Shown: positions 11,571 to 20,829 of the stretch, in pieces
Layout of the letters: every line of letters starts with the position of its first letter
Numbering within the stretch: position 1 is the stretch's first letter
From: Cordylochernes scorpioides
Lineage: Eukaryota; Arthropoda; Arachnida; Pseudoscorpiones; Chernetidae
Assembly: GCA_030710605.1 (NCBI GenBank)
Contig: CP092877.1
Span: forward strand, 76,426,909 to 76,490,908
Reading direction: 5' to 3'
DNA length: 64,000 nt
The notes under the pieces: model-generated
What the model saw: the letters and a program-made list of their open reading frames with translations, nothing else
Database searches by the model: none
Told to the model about the DNA's origin: nothing
Translations under genes and position numbers: made by a program

Positions 11571-12560
11571 ATAATATATATCAATATGGATATATAATTC
11601 CACATTTTACAAATAATATTAATTTATTTATGTATTATTTAGCCTACACCAGGCATATGGAGAACTTCGTCACACAACAACAAAACAATACAGCAATTCT
11701 TCTCCCTTTCCCCTTGTGCACGTGAGTCTTTGTTTGAAAGGGATTTATTTACACATCTGTTCTAAAACTTTCCTCACTACCTCTTTTGTGTATGAATATA
11801 TTTACAATTGATCTGTAGAAATTATAGAGTTCTATTGCTATAATTTTCTTTTCTGAAATAGTTCTCAGCGTCTTCAGTGGGTTGCTAAGTCTCCAAAAGG
11901 TATACTATCTATATACATATAATATTCCTTTTGCATATGGTAGCAATTTATTTATAATATTTTATGTATAGTTTATCAATTTTTTTTATATTTATATTAT
12001 TTATATTTTGCTATTCTCTGAAAACTTTCCTCATTGCTTATCTTATATCTTATAAATATGTTGATTTTGTTTTTCCCTCAAAAAAATTGTTGTGTTATTC
12101 TGAAGTTTGTCTTTCCTAATTTTCTCCGTTACAATATACTACACCAAAATAAATTTTTAAATTGTAAAAATTTCAACTAATTCTCTAATTTCTAAATTCT
12201 ACAGACAAATAATCTCATACATTTTTCCATTGCAGTAAGGTCAGTATAAATTGTTTTATTTTTAAAAGAATCATACTCGTCTATAATAATATCGAATTTT
12301 CATAAAACATAATGATATATTATAACAATTTTTTCTTATTTTTATGTCAATATAACACGCGGATAATAATGGATATACTGATAAGTTATAACTAAAGATT
12401 GACTTAGGTTTGATTCCGAATATAAACCCCATAACCAAATCTATAAAATAATAAAAAATATATTAGTTTCGCATGGGGAATAATTTATTTTGTACACAGT
12501 TCTTTTTTCTCTCTTTCTTATTGTTAATATCATATGATTATTATATTCACGGCCTGTTTT
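11570..12560. other. AT-rich spacer, left arm only
   Basis: About 1 kb with no counterpart in the right arm near 29430. I see no protein domain, tRNA or clear terminal repeats. There is a copy of the CATTGCAGTAAGGTCAGTA word shared with other dispersed repeats (near 12231). Confidence 0.5.
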
Positions 12561-12566
12561 ATTGTA

Positions 12567-12731
12567 CAGTCAAACCTGTCTATAGCACCCCCTTCTTGGG
12601 ACTCACCAAAATAGGGTGCTATAGAGAGGGGGTGCTATAGACAGGTCACTTTTAATATAAATCGCATTGTACTACGTATTTAAAATCGGGCGCTATAGAG
12701 AGGGAGGCGCCATTTAGAGGGGGCGCTATAT
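12567..12731. mobile_element. Truncated pogo/Tigger-like MITE
   Basis: Starts CAGTCAAACCTGTCTATAGC after TA and contains repeated GGTGCTATAGAGAGGG and GGGGGCGCTATA words. It lies in TATATA DNA that is uninterrupted in the right arm (near 29405-29435), so it is a left-only insertion. The far terminal repeat is not clear. Confidence 0.6.
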
Positions 12732-13154
12732 ATATGTATAGACAAATGTAAAGGCATACCTGTATGACAGCGCAAGTGTCCCTAGGGGGAAATAGCGCTT
12801 TAAATTCAAATAAAATAATAGGGAATAATTGTATTGTATTTTTTAAATTTGGAAAGGAAGCACTGTTTCTTATATATTTGACTTATAAATCCAGCACGCT
12901 ATTTGATGGGGTATTTTTTCATCATTTTCTTATTCATCTTCCTATTTTGTTTATGGATTTTGTGGTTTTTTGGGATTTCGTCCCTGTAGAGATTATAGGT
13001 TGTCGAGAATTTGTGACCCAGATCTACTCTTCACATATTGACAATTAACATAATTATATTGACATCTTGTACATGTAAAGGTTCAAAGATTAAACTATAT
13101 CATATGTAATGAATATATTGATGGCGCCACTGCCATATATGTTGTTGTTGTCAT

Positions 13155-13254
13155 NNNNNNNNNNNNNNNNNNNNNNNNNNNNNNNNNNNNNNNNNNNNNN
13201 NNNNNNNNNNNNNNNNNNNNNNNNNNNNNNNNNNNNNNNNNNNNNNNNNNNNNN
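13155..13254. other. Assembly gap, exactly 100 N
   Basis: One hundred N, a conventional placeholder for a gap of unknown size. It coincides with the inner end of the inverted repeat. The apparent 71-residue frame across it is meaningless. Confidence 0.98.
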
Positions 13255-13289
13255 GATCAGTAATTTAATTGAACTAAATGAATATATAA

Positions 13290-13510
13290 AAGAACATAAT
13301 TTGATAAAATACTGCCTGGCTTAAGGCGTAAGAATAAAAGAAATAAACTAGTTATTTACATAATGTACAAAGATTTTGAGCCGGCCATCGGGAAAGGACA
13401 ACAACGAGTTTTTATATGCAAAGCGTGACCTCTGGAGGGCGATTTAACAGAATATTTGAATCTATGATATATAATTTTAAAAATATATAATATTTTAATA
13501 TAACAATTAT
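13290..13510 (-). repeat. Dispersed repeat, GACCTCTGG...GCCGGC family
   Basis: Minus-strand copy of a repeat also at 46590-46824, 58150-58400, 63075-63290 and 63595-63805. Hallmarks on the other strand are CTTAAGCCAGGCAG, TTTGTACATTATGTAAATAA, GGCCGGCTCAAA, ACAACGAGTTTTTATA and CGACCGCCAGAGGTCA. It is non-coding. Two copies form a fold-back at the window end, so it may be a half fold-back element. Confidence 0.7.
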
Positions 13511-13562
13511 ATAATCTCACATGAAGTTGCTGGAAAAAGATATGCATGTACCAAAATAAGCA

Positions 13563-13745
13563 CTTCTCTCTCTCAATTGAGCATCAGAACGATGGCTCTT
13601 TGCATCACCATAGCATAAAGTTTGGATTTTTGTATGATATTGCCTAAACTGGTGTTGTGGCTTTTTCTTTAACATCACTAGTAAAGGTTTTTACTGAAGT
13701 GATGCATATTGCCATCGTTTTGATGCAAAATTGAAGAGAGAGGTG
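13563..13745. repeat. Small inverted-repeat element
   Basis: CTCTCTCTCAATTGAGCATC and AACGATGG are mirrored by CCATCGTTTTGATGC and AATTGAAGAGAGAG. It is about 180 bp, AT-rich and non-coding. It resembles a MITE; no clear target duplication was seen. Confidence 0.5.
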
Positions 13746-14227
13746 AATCCTTTGGTAAATGAATAGAATCCTCACGCAATTTCAGTTTCTAATATATATA
13801 ATATAAGTTTTTAATATATGATGGTAACGTATTCTGGTGATAGATGCGTACCTTTGTTTAATACTTTAGAATTATTTCTAGTTTTTATTGCTTAATAAAT
13901 GAGTTTTTGGGATTTGGAATATCTATGGAGGATTAAGGTATATTATGACTTTATGATGCAATAAATTATATCTATAATATTAATTCAATCAAATTTATTA
14001 AATAAATTCTGTAATTGTTATTAATGATTCAATGGTTTCTAAGAATGTATTGATTTTATTGGAAAATTAAATATCCTTTTTTTTTCAAGGTAGAAGTGCT
14101 GATCTGTGTGTGAGTGAGAAAGAGAGAATATTGAATATTCTTTATCACACATATATGACATAATTGGAAGGAAATGAGGTTTTTATGAACCTTCAATGTT
14201 GATTGTGTCTCGTTATGAAATGTAGGT

Positions 14228-14760
14228 CGGTTCGCGTTCCGGCGGCTGCCTTATCTGATGTAGCGGTGCTTTGGGCCGGTATATAGCAGGGTGGGGGAGT
14301 TGTGGGAGTCACTCGAGCTCTGGCCACCATGGGATGTCAGGTGGGTATCTCTGTGGGTCGGTATATAGGAGAGTAGTAGTTTTGTGGGAGTCACTCGTGC
14401 TCTGGAAAACATGGAATGTCAGGGGAGTACTTCTGTGGGTGTATCGGTTCTGTGGGTTGGTATATAAGAGGGTGGGAGAGTTGTGGGAGTCACTCGAGCT
14501 CTGGAAACCATTTTGTCAGGTGGGTACCTCTGTGGGTGTATCGATTCTGTGGTTTGGTATATAAGAGGGTGGGAGAGTTGTGGGAGTCACTCGAGCTCTG
14601 GAAACCATTGGATGTCAGGTGGGTACCTCTGTGGGTGTATCGATTCTATGGTTCGGTATATAGGAGGGTAGGGGAGTTTTGGGAGTCACTCAGGCATTGG
14701 ACACCATGGAATGTCAGGTGAGTATCTCTGATGTCGAGTTCATGGGATTTCATTTTCATA
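14228..14760 (+). promoter_or_regulatory. Five-unit promoter plus first-exon array, gene 1
   Basis: Tandem units of 82-99 bp each hold TATATAG/TATATAA, the spacer GGTGGGGGAGTTGTGGG-like, an initiator TCACTC, CTCTGG, a start region and a 5' splice site. TATA starts are 14280, 14362, 14461, 14558 and 14657. Initiator A positions are 14311, 14393, 14492, 14589 and 14688, always 31 nt later. Units 1 and 5 are intact (ATG GGA TGT CAG then GTGGGTA; ATG GAA TGT CAG then GTGAGTA). Unit 2 has GG in place of the donor GT. Units 3 and 4 have lost the ATG. A decayed TATATATAA follows at 14792. The long open frames (14271-14721) arise because the period is near a multiple of three. Confidence 0.85.
14706..14717 (+). 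CDS. Gene 1 first coding exon (unit 5)
   Basis: Predicted exon ATG-GAA-TGT-CAG (Met-Glu-Cys-Gln) in the context ACACCATGG. It ends at a consensus donor CAG/GTGAGTA at 14718. Transcription is expected at A14688, giving an 18-nt leader. It joins in phase 0 to 16728. Unit 1 (14329-14340, Met-Gly-Cys-Gln, donor 14341) is an equivalent alternative. The call rests on promoter grammar and phase; no transcript was seen. Confidence 0.68.
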
Positions 14761-14799
14761 TCTCTGTGGGTGTATCGGTTCTGTAGGCCATTATATATA

Positions 14800-15800
14800 A
14801 AGCTAGAAAAATTATTAATGTCTTTTTATCTCTAAAATATGGAACTCCAGTTATGAAGTCGTTTTAGGCATAAGAAACTTTAAATATAATTCGACAAATT
14901 GTATAAATCTATCCCAACTCTGGTATCCATGTGTGTCATTAACGTTTTCTTATTTCAAAACTATATGCTCATGTGTATGCGTCATTTACAAGGAATAAAA
15001 TAAGGCTTAAAAACAAACAATGACAGTTTTATATAAATAGAGATAAAATTATATAATAAATATTTTTTAAATAATTTTTATATGTAAAAAAATTGAAAAT
15101 ATAATTATTATTTAAATTATAAAAACCCTCTTTCAACTATCTGTTTTCTATTTTATCTTTAATTAAGCAAAACCTGCTCCATCTCGTTTTACATAAATGT
15201 TGAAAATTTGGTTGAAATTGATGCATTGTAACGAAAGTTTTTAGTGATGTCCACTTATGAAATTTCCATTTTATTAATATAGATGAAAGGCAAAATGGTT
15301 CTGAATCATAATAAAAGAATGAGAGAGAAAATCGGGTCTTCTGTGATTTTCTACCTTATCAAGAATATCACTTTTATCCTTTATTATAGCTTTTAAAACT
15401 TTATATTAAAGATATTTGAGATAGTGAGCGGTACAATTTATGATTTGAAATTTCTACACTGTTAAAAAGGTGGATGAAGAATCAATCACATATATGAGGA
15501 CAAAACTTGGTTCATTATCTAACAATTCAATTTTAGCTTTCTTTAATTATGGTTTTATGGTAAAAGAGAACCTTTATATAGATTTCTCATTTGACGAATT
15601 CAATATAGATTAAGTTTTTCATGATGCATCTTGTCTCAAATCGAATTTACTATGCAAGAAATATAGAGTTACCTGAAAATTATTTTATTAAAAACAATTG
15701 GTTGTTTAGAAAAGTGTATCTTTTTTTTCGATTATCTTAAAATAAAAATATACTTTTATTTTAACCAACAATTGAATTTTCTTATTTTATTATTTTTATT
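14800..15800 (+). other. Gene 1 intron, AT-rich
   Basis: Part of the predicted intron 14718-16727. Portions (about 15180-15620) resemble the gene 2 intron (25380-25740), confirming joint duplication. No internal exon, tRNA or transposase was seen. Confidence 0.6.
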
Positions 15801-15892
15801 TGTTATATATTATATTATACGTGAAGATAGAAGCTGCCTGGCCGGCAAAAACCTTTTTGACGCCTTGCTAAATGTTTAATTTTTGTTTGCTC

Positions 15893-15925
15893 CTGACGAG
15901 GACAAAAGACATTTGTCGAAACGTC
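15893..15925 (+). ncRNA. Degenerate hammerhead-like hairpin
   Basis: CTGACGA is followed by G, a stem GACAAA/TTTGTC, then GAAACGTC. This is the hammerhead order (CUGANGA, stem II, GAA, self-complementary ACGT, C). An extra G sits at the base of stem II and no convincing stem I flanks it, so activity is doubtful. It lies within the gene 1 intron. Confidence 0.4.
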
Positions 15926-16727
15926 AAAGTAATAAAAAGATTTACTTGCCGAAGTATCTTTATTTTCAAGAAATATATTTTTCGAGATATATATAAACAA
16001 GTGCATAAAATACTTGATTTATTTCGCAATATTATTTGACTAGTTTCTTTATTTTAAAAATAGGTCATATACGAGTATTTTCCTATAATGTATTTTTTCT
16101 CTAATTTGAAAGAGAAAAACTAGAAAATAAATACATAGTTGTAATAAAAAGGTGCTTACTTAAAACATTATACATTTATTTTATGCAAACCGATATGTGT
16201 TCAATAATAAAATTCATTTTCTCAACGGTAATACAGTATATATATGTTGTGATTATTTTTTGTTTTGTTGTTGAAAAAGAGAGAGAGAGATAGAGAATTG
16301 AAGCTGCAGTGGTGAACAAGTAAAGATAGTTATTTACCTTTCAAGTAGTTTTTTTATTTTGAATTACTTGAAGTAAATTACACATAAAATTATTTATCAC
16401 AGCAATATAGAATTTATAGAATTATTTCTATAATCGTGATTTTAAAAAATAGGTAGGGTTAACTATACATATTTACAACAATAATTAAAGTGGTATGTTC
16501 TAAATCTATGGTCAAAGAATGTAGAATAGTCAATGAATGAAAATAAAATATATGTTTAAAAAAAATAAAATATTTGCATTTTAAATTATATAATATATAT
16601 ATATATATATATAAGTATATTCTAACATATATATATAATATTTTCAATAAATACAAAATATTTTCTGGTTCATATAACCTTATGATCCATCTAAAATATA
16701 ATATTGAAATTGTTTGCTTATTTCCAG

Positions 16728-17507
16728 GTGGGCTTGGCTTGTGGACTTGTCCTTGTGGCTTTTGCCATCACAGGACTGGAAGCAAAGGCTGTTGAGCTGA
16801 AAAAGAAGCTGACGGAAACGATAGATGACAAGAAAGACTTGAAGGCTGAGGCTTCTCATCACTATGACTCCAAGCATGGAGGTGGCGACTATGGCGGCCA
16901 TGGAGGTGGCTATGGAGGTGGCCATGATGGTGGCTATGGAGGCGGAAAAGGAGGTGGCTATGGAGGCGGACATGGAGGCGATGGAGGCCATGGGATCGGA
17001 GGCTACGGAGGAGGAGGCTACGGCATGAACGACCATTCCCACAAAGAAGACCACAAACACGACCATAAGCATGGCCACAAACATGGCCACGACCACAAAC
17101 ACGGACACAACCACGGCCATAATCATGGTCATAATCACGGTCACAGCGAGAACCACAATCATGGACATAGTCACGGCCACAAGCATGGACATGACCATAA
17201 GCACGATAACAAGCATGTTCATCATCACGAGCATCATCACACTCACCACCATCACCACAAACATCATCATGGTCACGATCACAAAGAGAATCACAAACAC
17301 GGACATGATCACAAAGAGAATCACAAGCACGACCACAAACATGGTCACAAACACGGACATGACCACGGACACAAACATGGTCACGAACATGGACATTCCC
17401 ACAGCCATTCTGGAGGTGGAGGTGGTGGTGGAGGTTATGGAGGTGGTCATGGAGGCTACGGAGGTGGTGGACATGGAGGTTATGGTGGAGGTGGCCACCA
17501 TTACTAA
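16728..17507 (+). CDS. Secreted His/Gly-rich protein, gene 1 main exon
   Basis: The exon begins after a splice acceptor (TTGCTTATTTCCAG, ending 16727) and runs in phase 0 from GTG GGC TTG to TAA. With the four first-exon codons the protein is 263 residues. Order: signal peptide (VGLACGLVLVAFAITGLEA, cleavage likely after EA); a charged segment with KKDLKAEASHHYDS; a GGYGGGHGG repeat region; a His core of HGHKHGHDHKHGH-type repeats with HVHHHEHHHTHHHHHKHHHG in the middle; and a GGYGGGHHY-type tail. The composition predicts extracellular Zn/Cu/Ni binding, for instance in cuticle, jaw or fang, or secretion; that is inference. Paralogues follow at 26540, 44832 and 56967. The in-frame ATG at 16704 lies in the intron and is not the preferred start. 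Confidence 0.85.
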   Translation: MGLACGLVLVAFAITGLEAKAVELKKKLTETIDDKKDLKAEASHHYDSKHGGGDYGGHGGGYGGGHDGGYGGGKGGGYGGGHGGDGGHGIGGYGGGGYGMNDHSHKEDHKHDHKHGHKHGHDHKHGHNHGHNHGHNHGHSENHNHGHSHGHKHGHDHKHDNKHVHHHEHHHTHHHHHKHHHGHDHKENHKHGHDHKENHKHDHKHGHKHGHDHGHKHGHEHGHSHSHSGGGGGGGGYGGGHGGYGGGGHGGYGGGGHHY

Positions 17508-17537
17508 GACTTCTATCACTGACCCTACTGTATATTT

Positions 17538-17543
17538 AATAAA
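17538..17543 (+). terminator. Poly(A) signal, gene 1
   Basis: AATAAA 31 nt after the TAA stop, in a 3' end that also matches gene 2 (CTGACCCTACTGTATATT upstream). Confidence 0.75.
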
Positions 17544-17559
17544 TATGATGAACATATTC

Positions 17560-17985
17560 GCGTTTCAGAATTCTATTTATTTATTTCAAATCACACATTC
17601 AACATATAATGAACACTCTACCTCTATTTTAGAAAATCTATTCATCTATGCTACCTTCCTGTGGTGAATCTGTATAATACCGATGGTCTAAATGAAGCTG
17701 TATGTATGTAGATATACATGGGAGAGGTTAGGTCTTAGTTCATTTCTACTCTATTAATAAATGTTCTAGTGAAACTATCATAAAATATTCATAAAGAATT
17801 TTATGATTATCATTTTACATAATATATCAGCATATTTATTAAATATTTTATATGTATCATAAAAATATTAATATGTTATTAACATATAATTATGTCAAAA
17901 TTGATGATATTTCTATTCAGTAATTCTGCAGTAATTCAGTAATCATCAATTAGTACTTTTACAATCTATGTATAACCTTTATAAC
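17560..17985. other. AT-rich spacer
   Basis: Intergenic DNA after gene 1. I see no gene or recognisable repeat. Confidence 0.5.
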
Positions 17986-17988
17986 CTA

Positions 17989-18640
17989 CTAGACGAATGG
18001 CCCGGGCAACGCCCGGGTTTTACCCGAGTGCGTATATATTTTAAAAACGTTTTAATTCAAATACTATTCGTTACAATTATAAATTGGCGCCATGATGGTC
18101 ACTCTTGTGAAACGTCCCGTTCCAAACTGTGTGTTTTTAAAATGTTTTAATTAAAATACTATTCGTTACAATTATAAATTGGCGCCGTGGATGTCTCTCT
18201 TGTGAAACGTCCCGCCCCAAACTGTGTGTGTCTTGAAAATATAAAAATAAAAATGTGAATTTTCATAAAGATTTCATCATGTCGATTTTTTTTTTTTTTT
18301 TTGCATTTCACCTACTAAATCGATAGAGATAATTACATTTGCAACATGAACTTAGGTATATTGACTAAATAGAAAACTGCATAGTAATAAATATCATTTA
18401 TTAAAGGCACCATATCGTTTTTTTTTTTTCAATAAAATCGAAACAAAAATTAACGATAAATAACGATAATTGCCTTAAAAAAAAAAGAAACATTCGCGGT
18501 GATTTTGTCTTGCATTCGTTTATACAATTATTATATACGAATGACCCGGGCAACGCCCGGGTTTTACCCGATTAAATGCTTTTATTCAAATACTATTCGT
18601 TACAATTATAAATTGGCGCCGTGGATGTCATTCTTGTATA
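17989..18640 (-). mobile_element. Cluster of Helitron-like 3' ends
   Basis: On the minus strand, AAAACCCGGGCGTTGCCCGG hairpins followed by GTCATTCG or CCATTCG-type ends occur at 17989-18030 (ending CTAG at 17989) and at 18541-18570. A shared subterminal segment GGCGCCAATTTATAATTGTA recurs three times, including 18070-18100 and 18170-18195. These are nested or tandem 3' pieces of one non-autonomous family; a plus-strand member ends at 44455. No Rep/helicase coding is present. Confidence 0.7.
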
Positions 18641-18679
18641 ATATATAAATGAGTTTTAAAAATTGTAAAAAAAAAAAAA

Positions 18680-18750
18680 TGCATCGGCCGGGAATCGAAC
18701 CCGGGCCGCCCGCGTTGCAGGCGAGCATTCTACCACTGAACCACCGATGG
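18680..18750 (-). tRNA. tRNA-Gly body with Cys anticodon (GCA)
   Basis: A 71-nt cloverleaf on the minus strand. The D arm has TGGTTCAGTGG (A box), the T arm has GGTTCGATTCC (B box), and the acceptor pairs 6 of 7 (C1-C72 mismatch). The anticodon stem CTCGC/GCGGG encloses loop CTGCAAC, so the anticodon is GCA, read Cys. The rest matches tRNA-Gly(GCC), including the copy at 33149-33219, which has loop CTGCCAC. A T-rich run follows the 3' end (minus strand) and could terminate Pol III. It is embedded in a Helitron-like repeat. It may be a pseudogene, or a Gly-identity tRNA reading Cys codons. Confidence 0.8.
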
Positions 18751-18859
18751 TTATGAAAAATCCCATCCGTGAGCTTCAGACAGACAAACAGACAGAATAA
18801 GGCAAATATATAAGTAGATCTATAACCTACATTTGCATAAATAGTGTTTATGAATAAAA

Positions 18860-19180
18860 TAGTTCTTTTAGCTATATTTTATATATATATTTTGGATTAA
18901 TAATAAATAGGAGAAACAAAAAGAATGATTATTGTTCATTTATGCAGGAAAAATAGCTCCACGCTATAGCAACAAGTGCAATTTCGATAGATCAATACAC
19001 ATTCGAGTCAACGCTTTCGATAATTTCTGTAAAATATATTGCACAAGAGAAAAAACAATTTCGTTGTTGGTTCATGGTCGTTGTTTTTAATATATTTGTT
19101 TTTAAAGGCTTGTATAAAGGTATTAGAGTGTAGTGTGTGTGAAATATCTTATTTAGAAATATATTTATCTTATAATCGGA
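18860..19180. other. AT-rich spacer
   Basis: No recognised element. Contains GCTATAGCAACAAGTGC and a short AT-rich run. Confidence 0.4.
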
Positions 19181-19191
19181 AAAATCTCAAC

Positions 19192-19470
19192 ATGGCGGAG
19201 GACTACCAACGTTACAGAGTCGCAAAGGCAGTAAGAACTGAACAGAGACAAAGAAAAGTTTTCCACTCCATCCTTATATTGAAAGGAGTAATTATATGCT
19301 CTAGAGAAAGAAATATTATAAAAATGATCACAATTGCTTATTTAAAAAAAAAAACAAAGATTCTATCTCGCTCCTACTTGTGGACTTTCTTCAGTTCTAA
19401 TGAAATAAGTTCTTTCACTCTATTTCATCGCATTAAATACAGTATACTGATTGTATCATTTGTAAAATAA
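19192..19470 (+). CDS. Uncertain open frame
   Basis: The frame from ATGGCGGAGG (good context CAACATGG) reads MAEDYQRYRVAKAVRTEQRQ, then becomes AT-rich and hydrophobic, ending in VSFVK. The first 23 codons look coding in base composition; the rest looks like random AT-rich DNA. It could be a single exon or a gene fragment. No family recognised and no splice partner identified. Confidence 0.2.
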   Translation: MAEDYQRYRVAKAVRTEQRQRKVFHSILILKGVIICSRERNIIKMITIAYLKKKTKILSRSYLWTFFSSNEISSFTLFHRIKYSILIVSFVK

Positions 19471-19517
19471 ACATTTGGTTATGTAGTTCTGTTTTAAATA
19501 TATATAGACTTTTGTGG

Positions 19518-19728
19518 ATTCACATACAAAAATGTAAGGAAGTGTAAAGTCTTTGATGTTGCCCTTTGTCTGTTTTTTGAAGGAGACAGAGCAATATATT
19601 TCACACTTGGTTATCTCGTGTGTCTACTAAAAGTCACCATGCATAAAATATCTTTCATGGTTATTGTGTGAATCTCGATATTCATGCTAAAAGGTACAAA
19701 TTCCTTAAGTTCTGTCCATGAGCATAGA
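19518..19728. mobile_element. MITE of the ACTCATGGACAAAACTT family
   Basis: Diverged copy with GAAGGAGACAGAGCAATAT, GTGTGTCTACTAAAAGTCAC, CTCGATATTCATGCTAAAAG and CTTAAGTTCTGTCCATGAGC. Confidence 0.7.
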
Positions 19729-19729
19729 T

Positions 19730-20145
19730 GGCTCATTGTTGTATTGTAAGTGCGTACACGACCCGTAATTTGTTTGAGAAAGAGACGCGACCTGTCTTTT
19801 CAACTATCATGTTTTTTTACTCCAAATAAACCAATCAATAAAATTCGAAATATATCATATTATTGATTATTAGCCGTAAGCCTGTTCTATGATCTGAAAT
19901 AGTATTGAATCTTAATATAATAATGATAATTTTATATATCAATATAGAATAATCATTATCATTGTTATTGTCCCTATCTTGTATATTTAGATTCTAAAAG
20001 AGTTCAATTTTCTATCTAAATATTCCTTACAATGAAGACAAATAGACATCTTTTTAGACTGAATAATTCATAAGTTATAACTTTCCATCATATTAATTGG
20101 TAGTTGCATCGGAATGAAAGGAAATAAAGAAGTAGTTAATATAAA
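19730..20145. other. Unannotated AT-rich spacer
   Basis: No coding or repeat structure recognised apart from short AT palindromes near 19905-19960. Confidence 0.4.
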
Positions 20146-20427
20146 TAGCTACATATATATTTTTACAATTGAAAACTCAGTTAGTTGAGAACTGAGGGAG
20201 TAGGCAGGTCTTCTATGGACTTTGTCTAGATATATTTTCTGCTTCACATATTGAGGCGATACCTGTTCTTCTTCTGACTCTTTGAGAACAAATCCATCGC
20301 ATCAGTACCCATGTTCCTGTACGGGTTAGAAAATCTAGCTCGATCGAGTTCTTCCAAATATGTTGTTTGGATATAATCAAGCGAATTCGGTGATCTGATT
20401 CTACCTTAAAAGTGGAATAGAGCTCCT

Positions 20428-20814
20428 TCAGGCAGGAGAACCCTTACAGTAAACAAAGGCTAACGCATGGTGTTCGTACCTCCTGGGTGGCGTGAAAACT
20501 TTTTTGCCGAAATTTTCTTGACGTGGTCTGGTGATGCATTGATTTCTTGATGAAGAATAAATACTCTCTATTTTATATATTTTCATTTTAAAAGAATACC
20601 ACTCAACAGGCTTTTTCGAACTTTTCATGCAGTAAACCTCAACAATATTGTAAGTAATTTGTAAATATATTTTTCCGGAAGCCATAAGATTATTGGTGCT
20701 ATATCTAATGAGTATTCTAGCACATAATGTACACACATATACTGGCTCGGCCGAAATGATTGGACACAAACAAGATTGACAGAAACATAACAGAAGAAGA
20801 ATAATTTTGATCAT
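20428..20814 (-). CDS. Possible secreted cysteine-containing protein exon
   Basis: A 128-residue minus-strand frame. The N-terminus MIKIILLLLCFCQSCLCPII with SAEP reads as a signal peptide. It continues with a CxxC pair (VYVCTLCARIL), WYSFKMKIYKI, and FTPPRRYEHHALAFVYC at the end. The order CxxC, a K-P-V-E-W-Y-S-F strand, then an aromatic-rich YC end loosely recalls secreted CULT (cereblon-like) domains. I hold that weakly because the second CxxC and HxGW are not visible. A GTAAGG donor is embedded in the last codons (TTTACT/GTAAGG), so the frame may continue in another exon; a candidate frame starting after AACAG lies near 20150-20265. Base composition is richer than its surroundings. Confidence 0.45.
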   Translation of the reverse strand: MIKIILLLLCFCQSCLCPIISAEPVYVCTLCARILIRYSTNNLMASGKIYLQITYNIVEVYCMKSSKKPVEWYSFKMKIYKIESIYSSSRNQCITRPRQENFGKKVFTPPRRYEHHALAFVYCKGSPA

Positions 20815-20829
20815 ATAGTTCTATTATAC

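Larger units (their letters stand above)
3012..13154. repeat. Left arm of a 10-kb inverted repeat
   Basis: Read in reverse complement, this stretch follows 28990-39047 in the same order: RNase H fragment, MITEs, pogo-like MITE, fold-backs and Helitron end. Anchor pairs are 3012 with 39047, 4320 with 37771, 5719 with 36242 and 13154 with about 28991. Arm-specific insertions explain the offsets. The left arm alone carries a mariner derivative (8147-8909), a pogo-like element (12567-12731) and extra DNA at 10550-10900 and 11310-12530. The arm ends at the N gap, so a scaffolding artefact cannot be excluded. Confidence 0.88.
13790..17560 (+). repeat. Gene 1 block, tandem duplicate of 24080-27330
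   Basis: The upstream flank (ACGTATTCTGGTGATAGATG and onward), promoter array, parts of the intron, main exon and 3' end all match the block at 24080-27330 in order. Spacing between equivalent points is about 10 kb, same orientation. The duplication therefore includes regulatory DNA. The intervening 17.6-24.0 kb is filled with unrelated repeats. Confidence 0.88.

Noticed and set aside
13109..13324. 71-residue frame across the N gap
   Set aside because: Half of it is unknown sequence.
16680..17667. Antisense Val/Met-rich frames and shifted Thr/Met-rich frames over the His-rich genes (also at 26582, 44908, 56985)
   Set aside because: Shadows of CAY-rich codons; the His/Gly frame alone has signal peptide, splice site and conservation.
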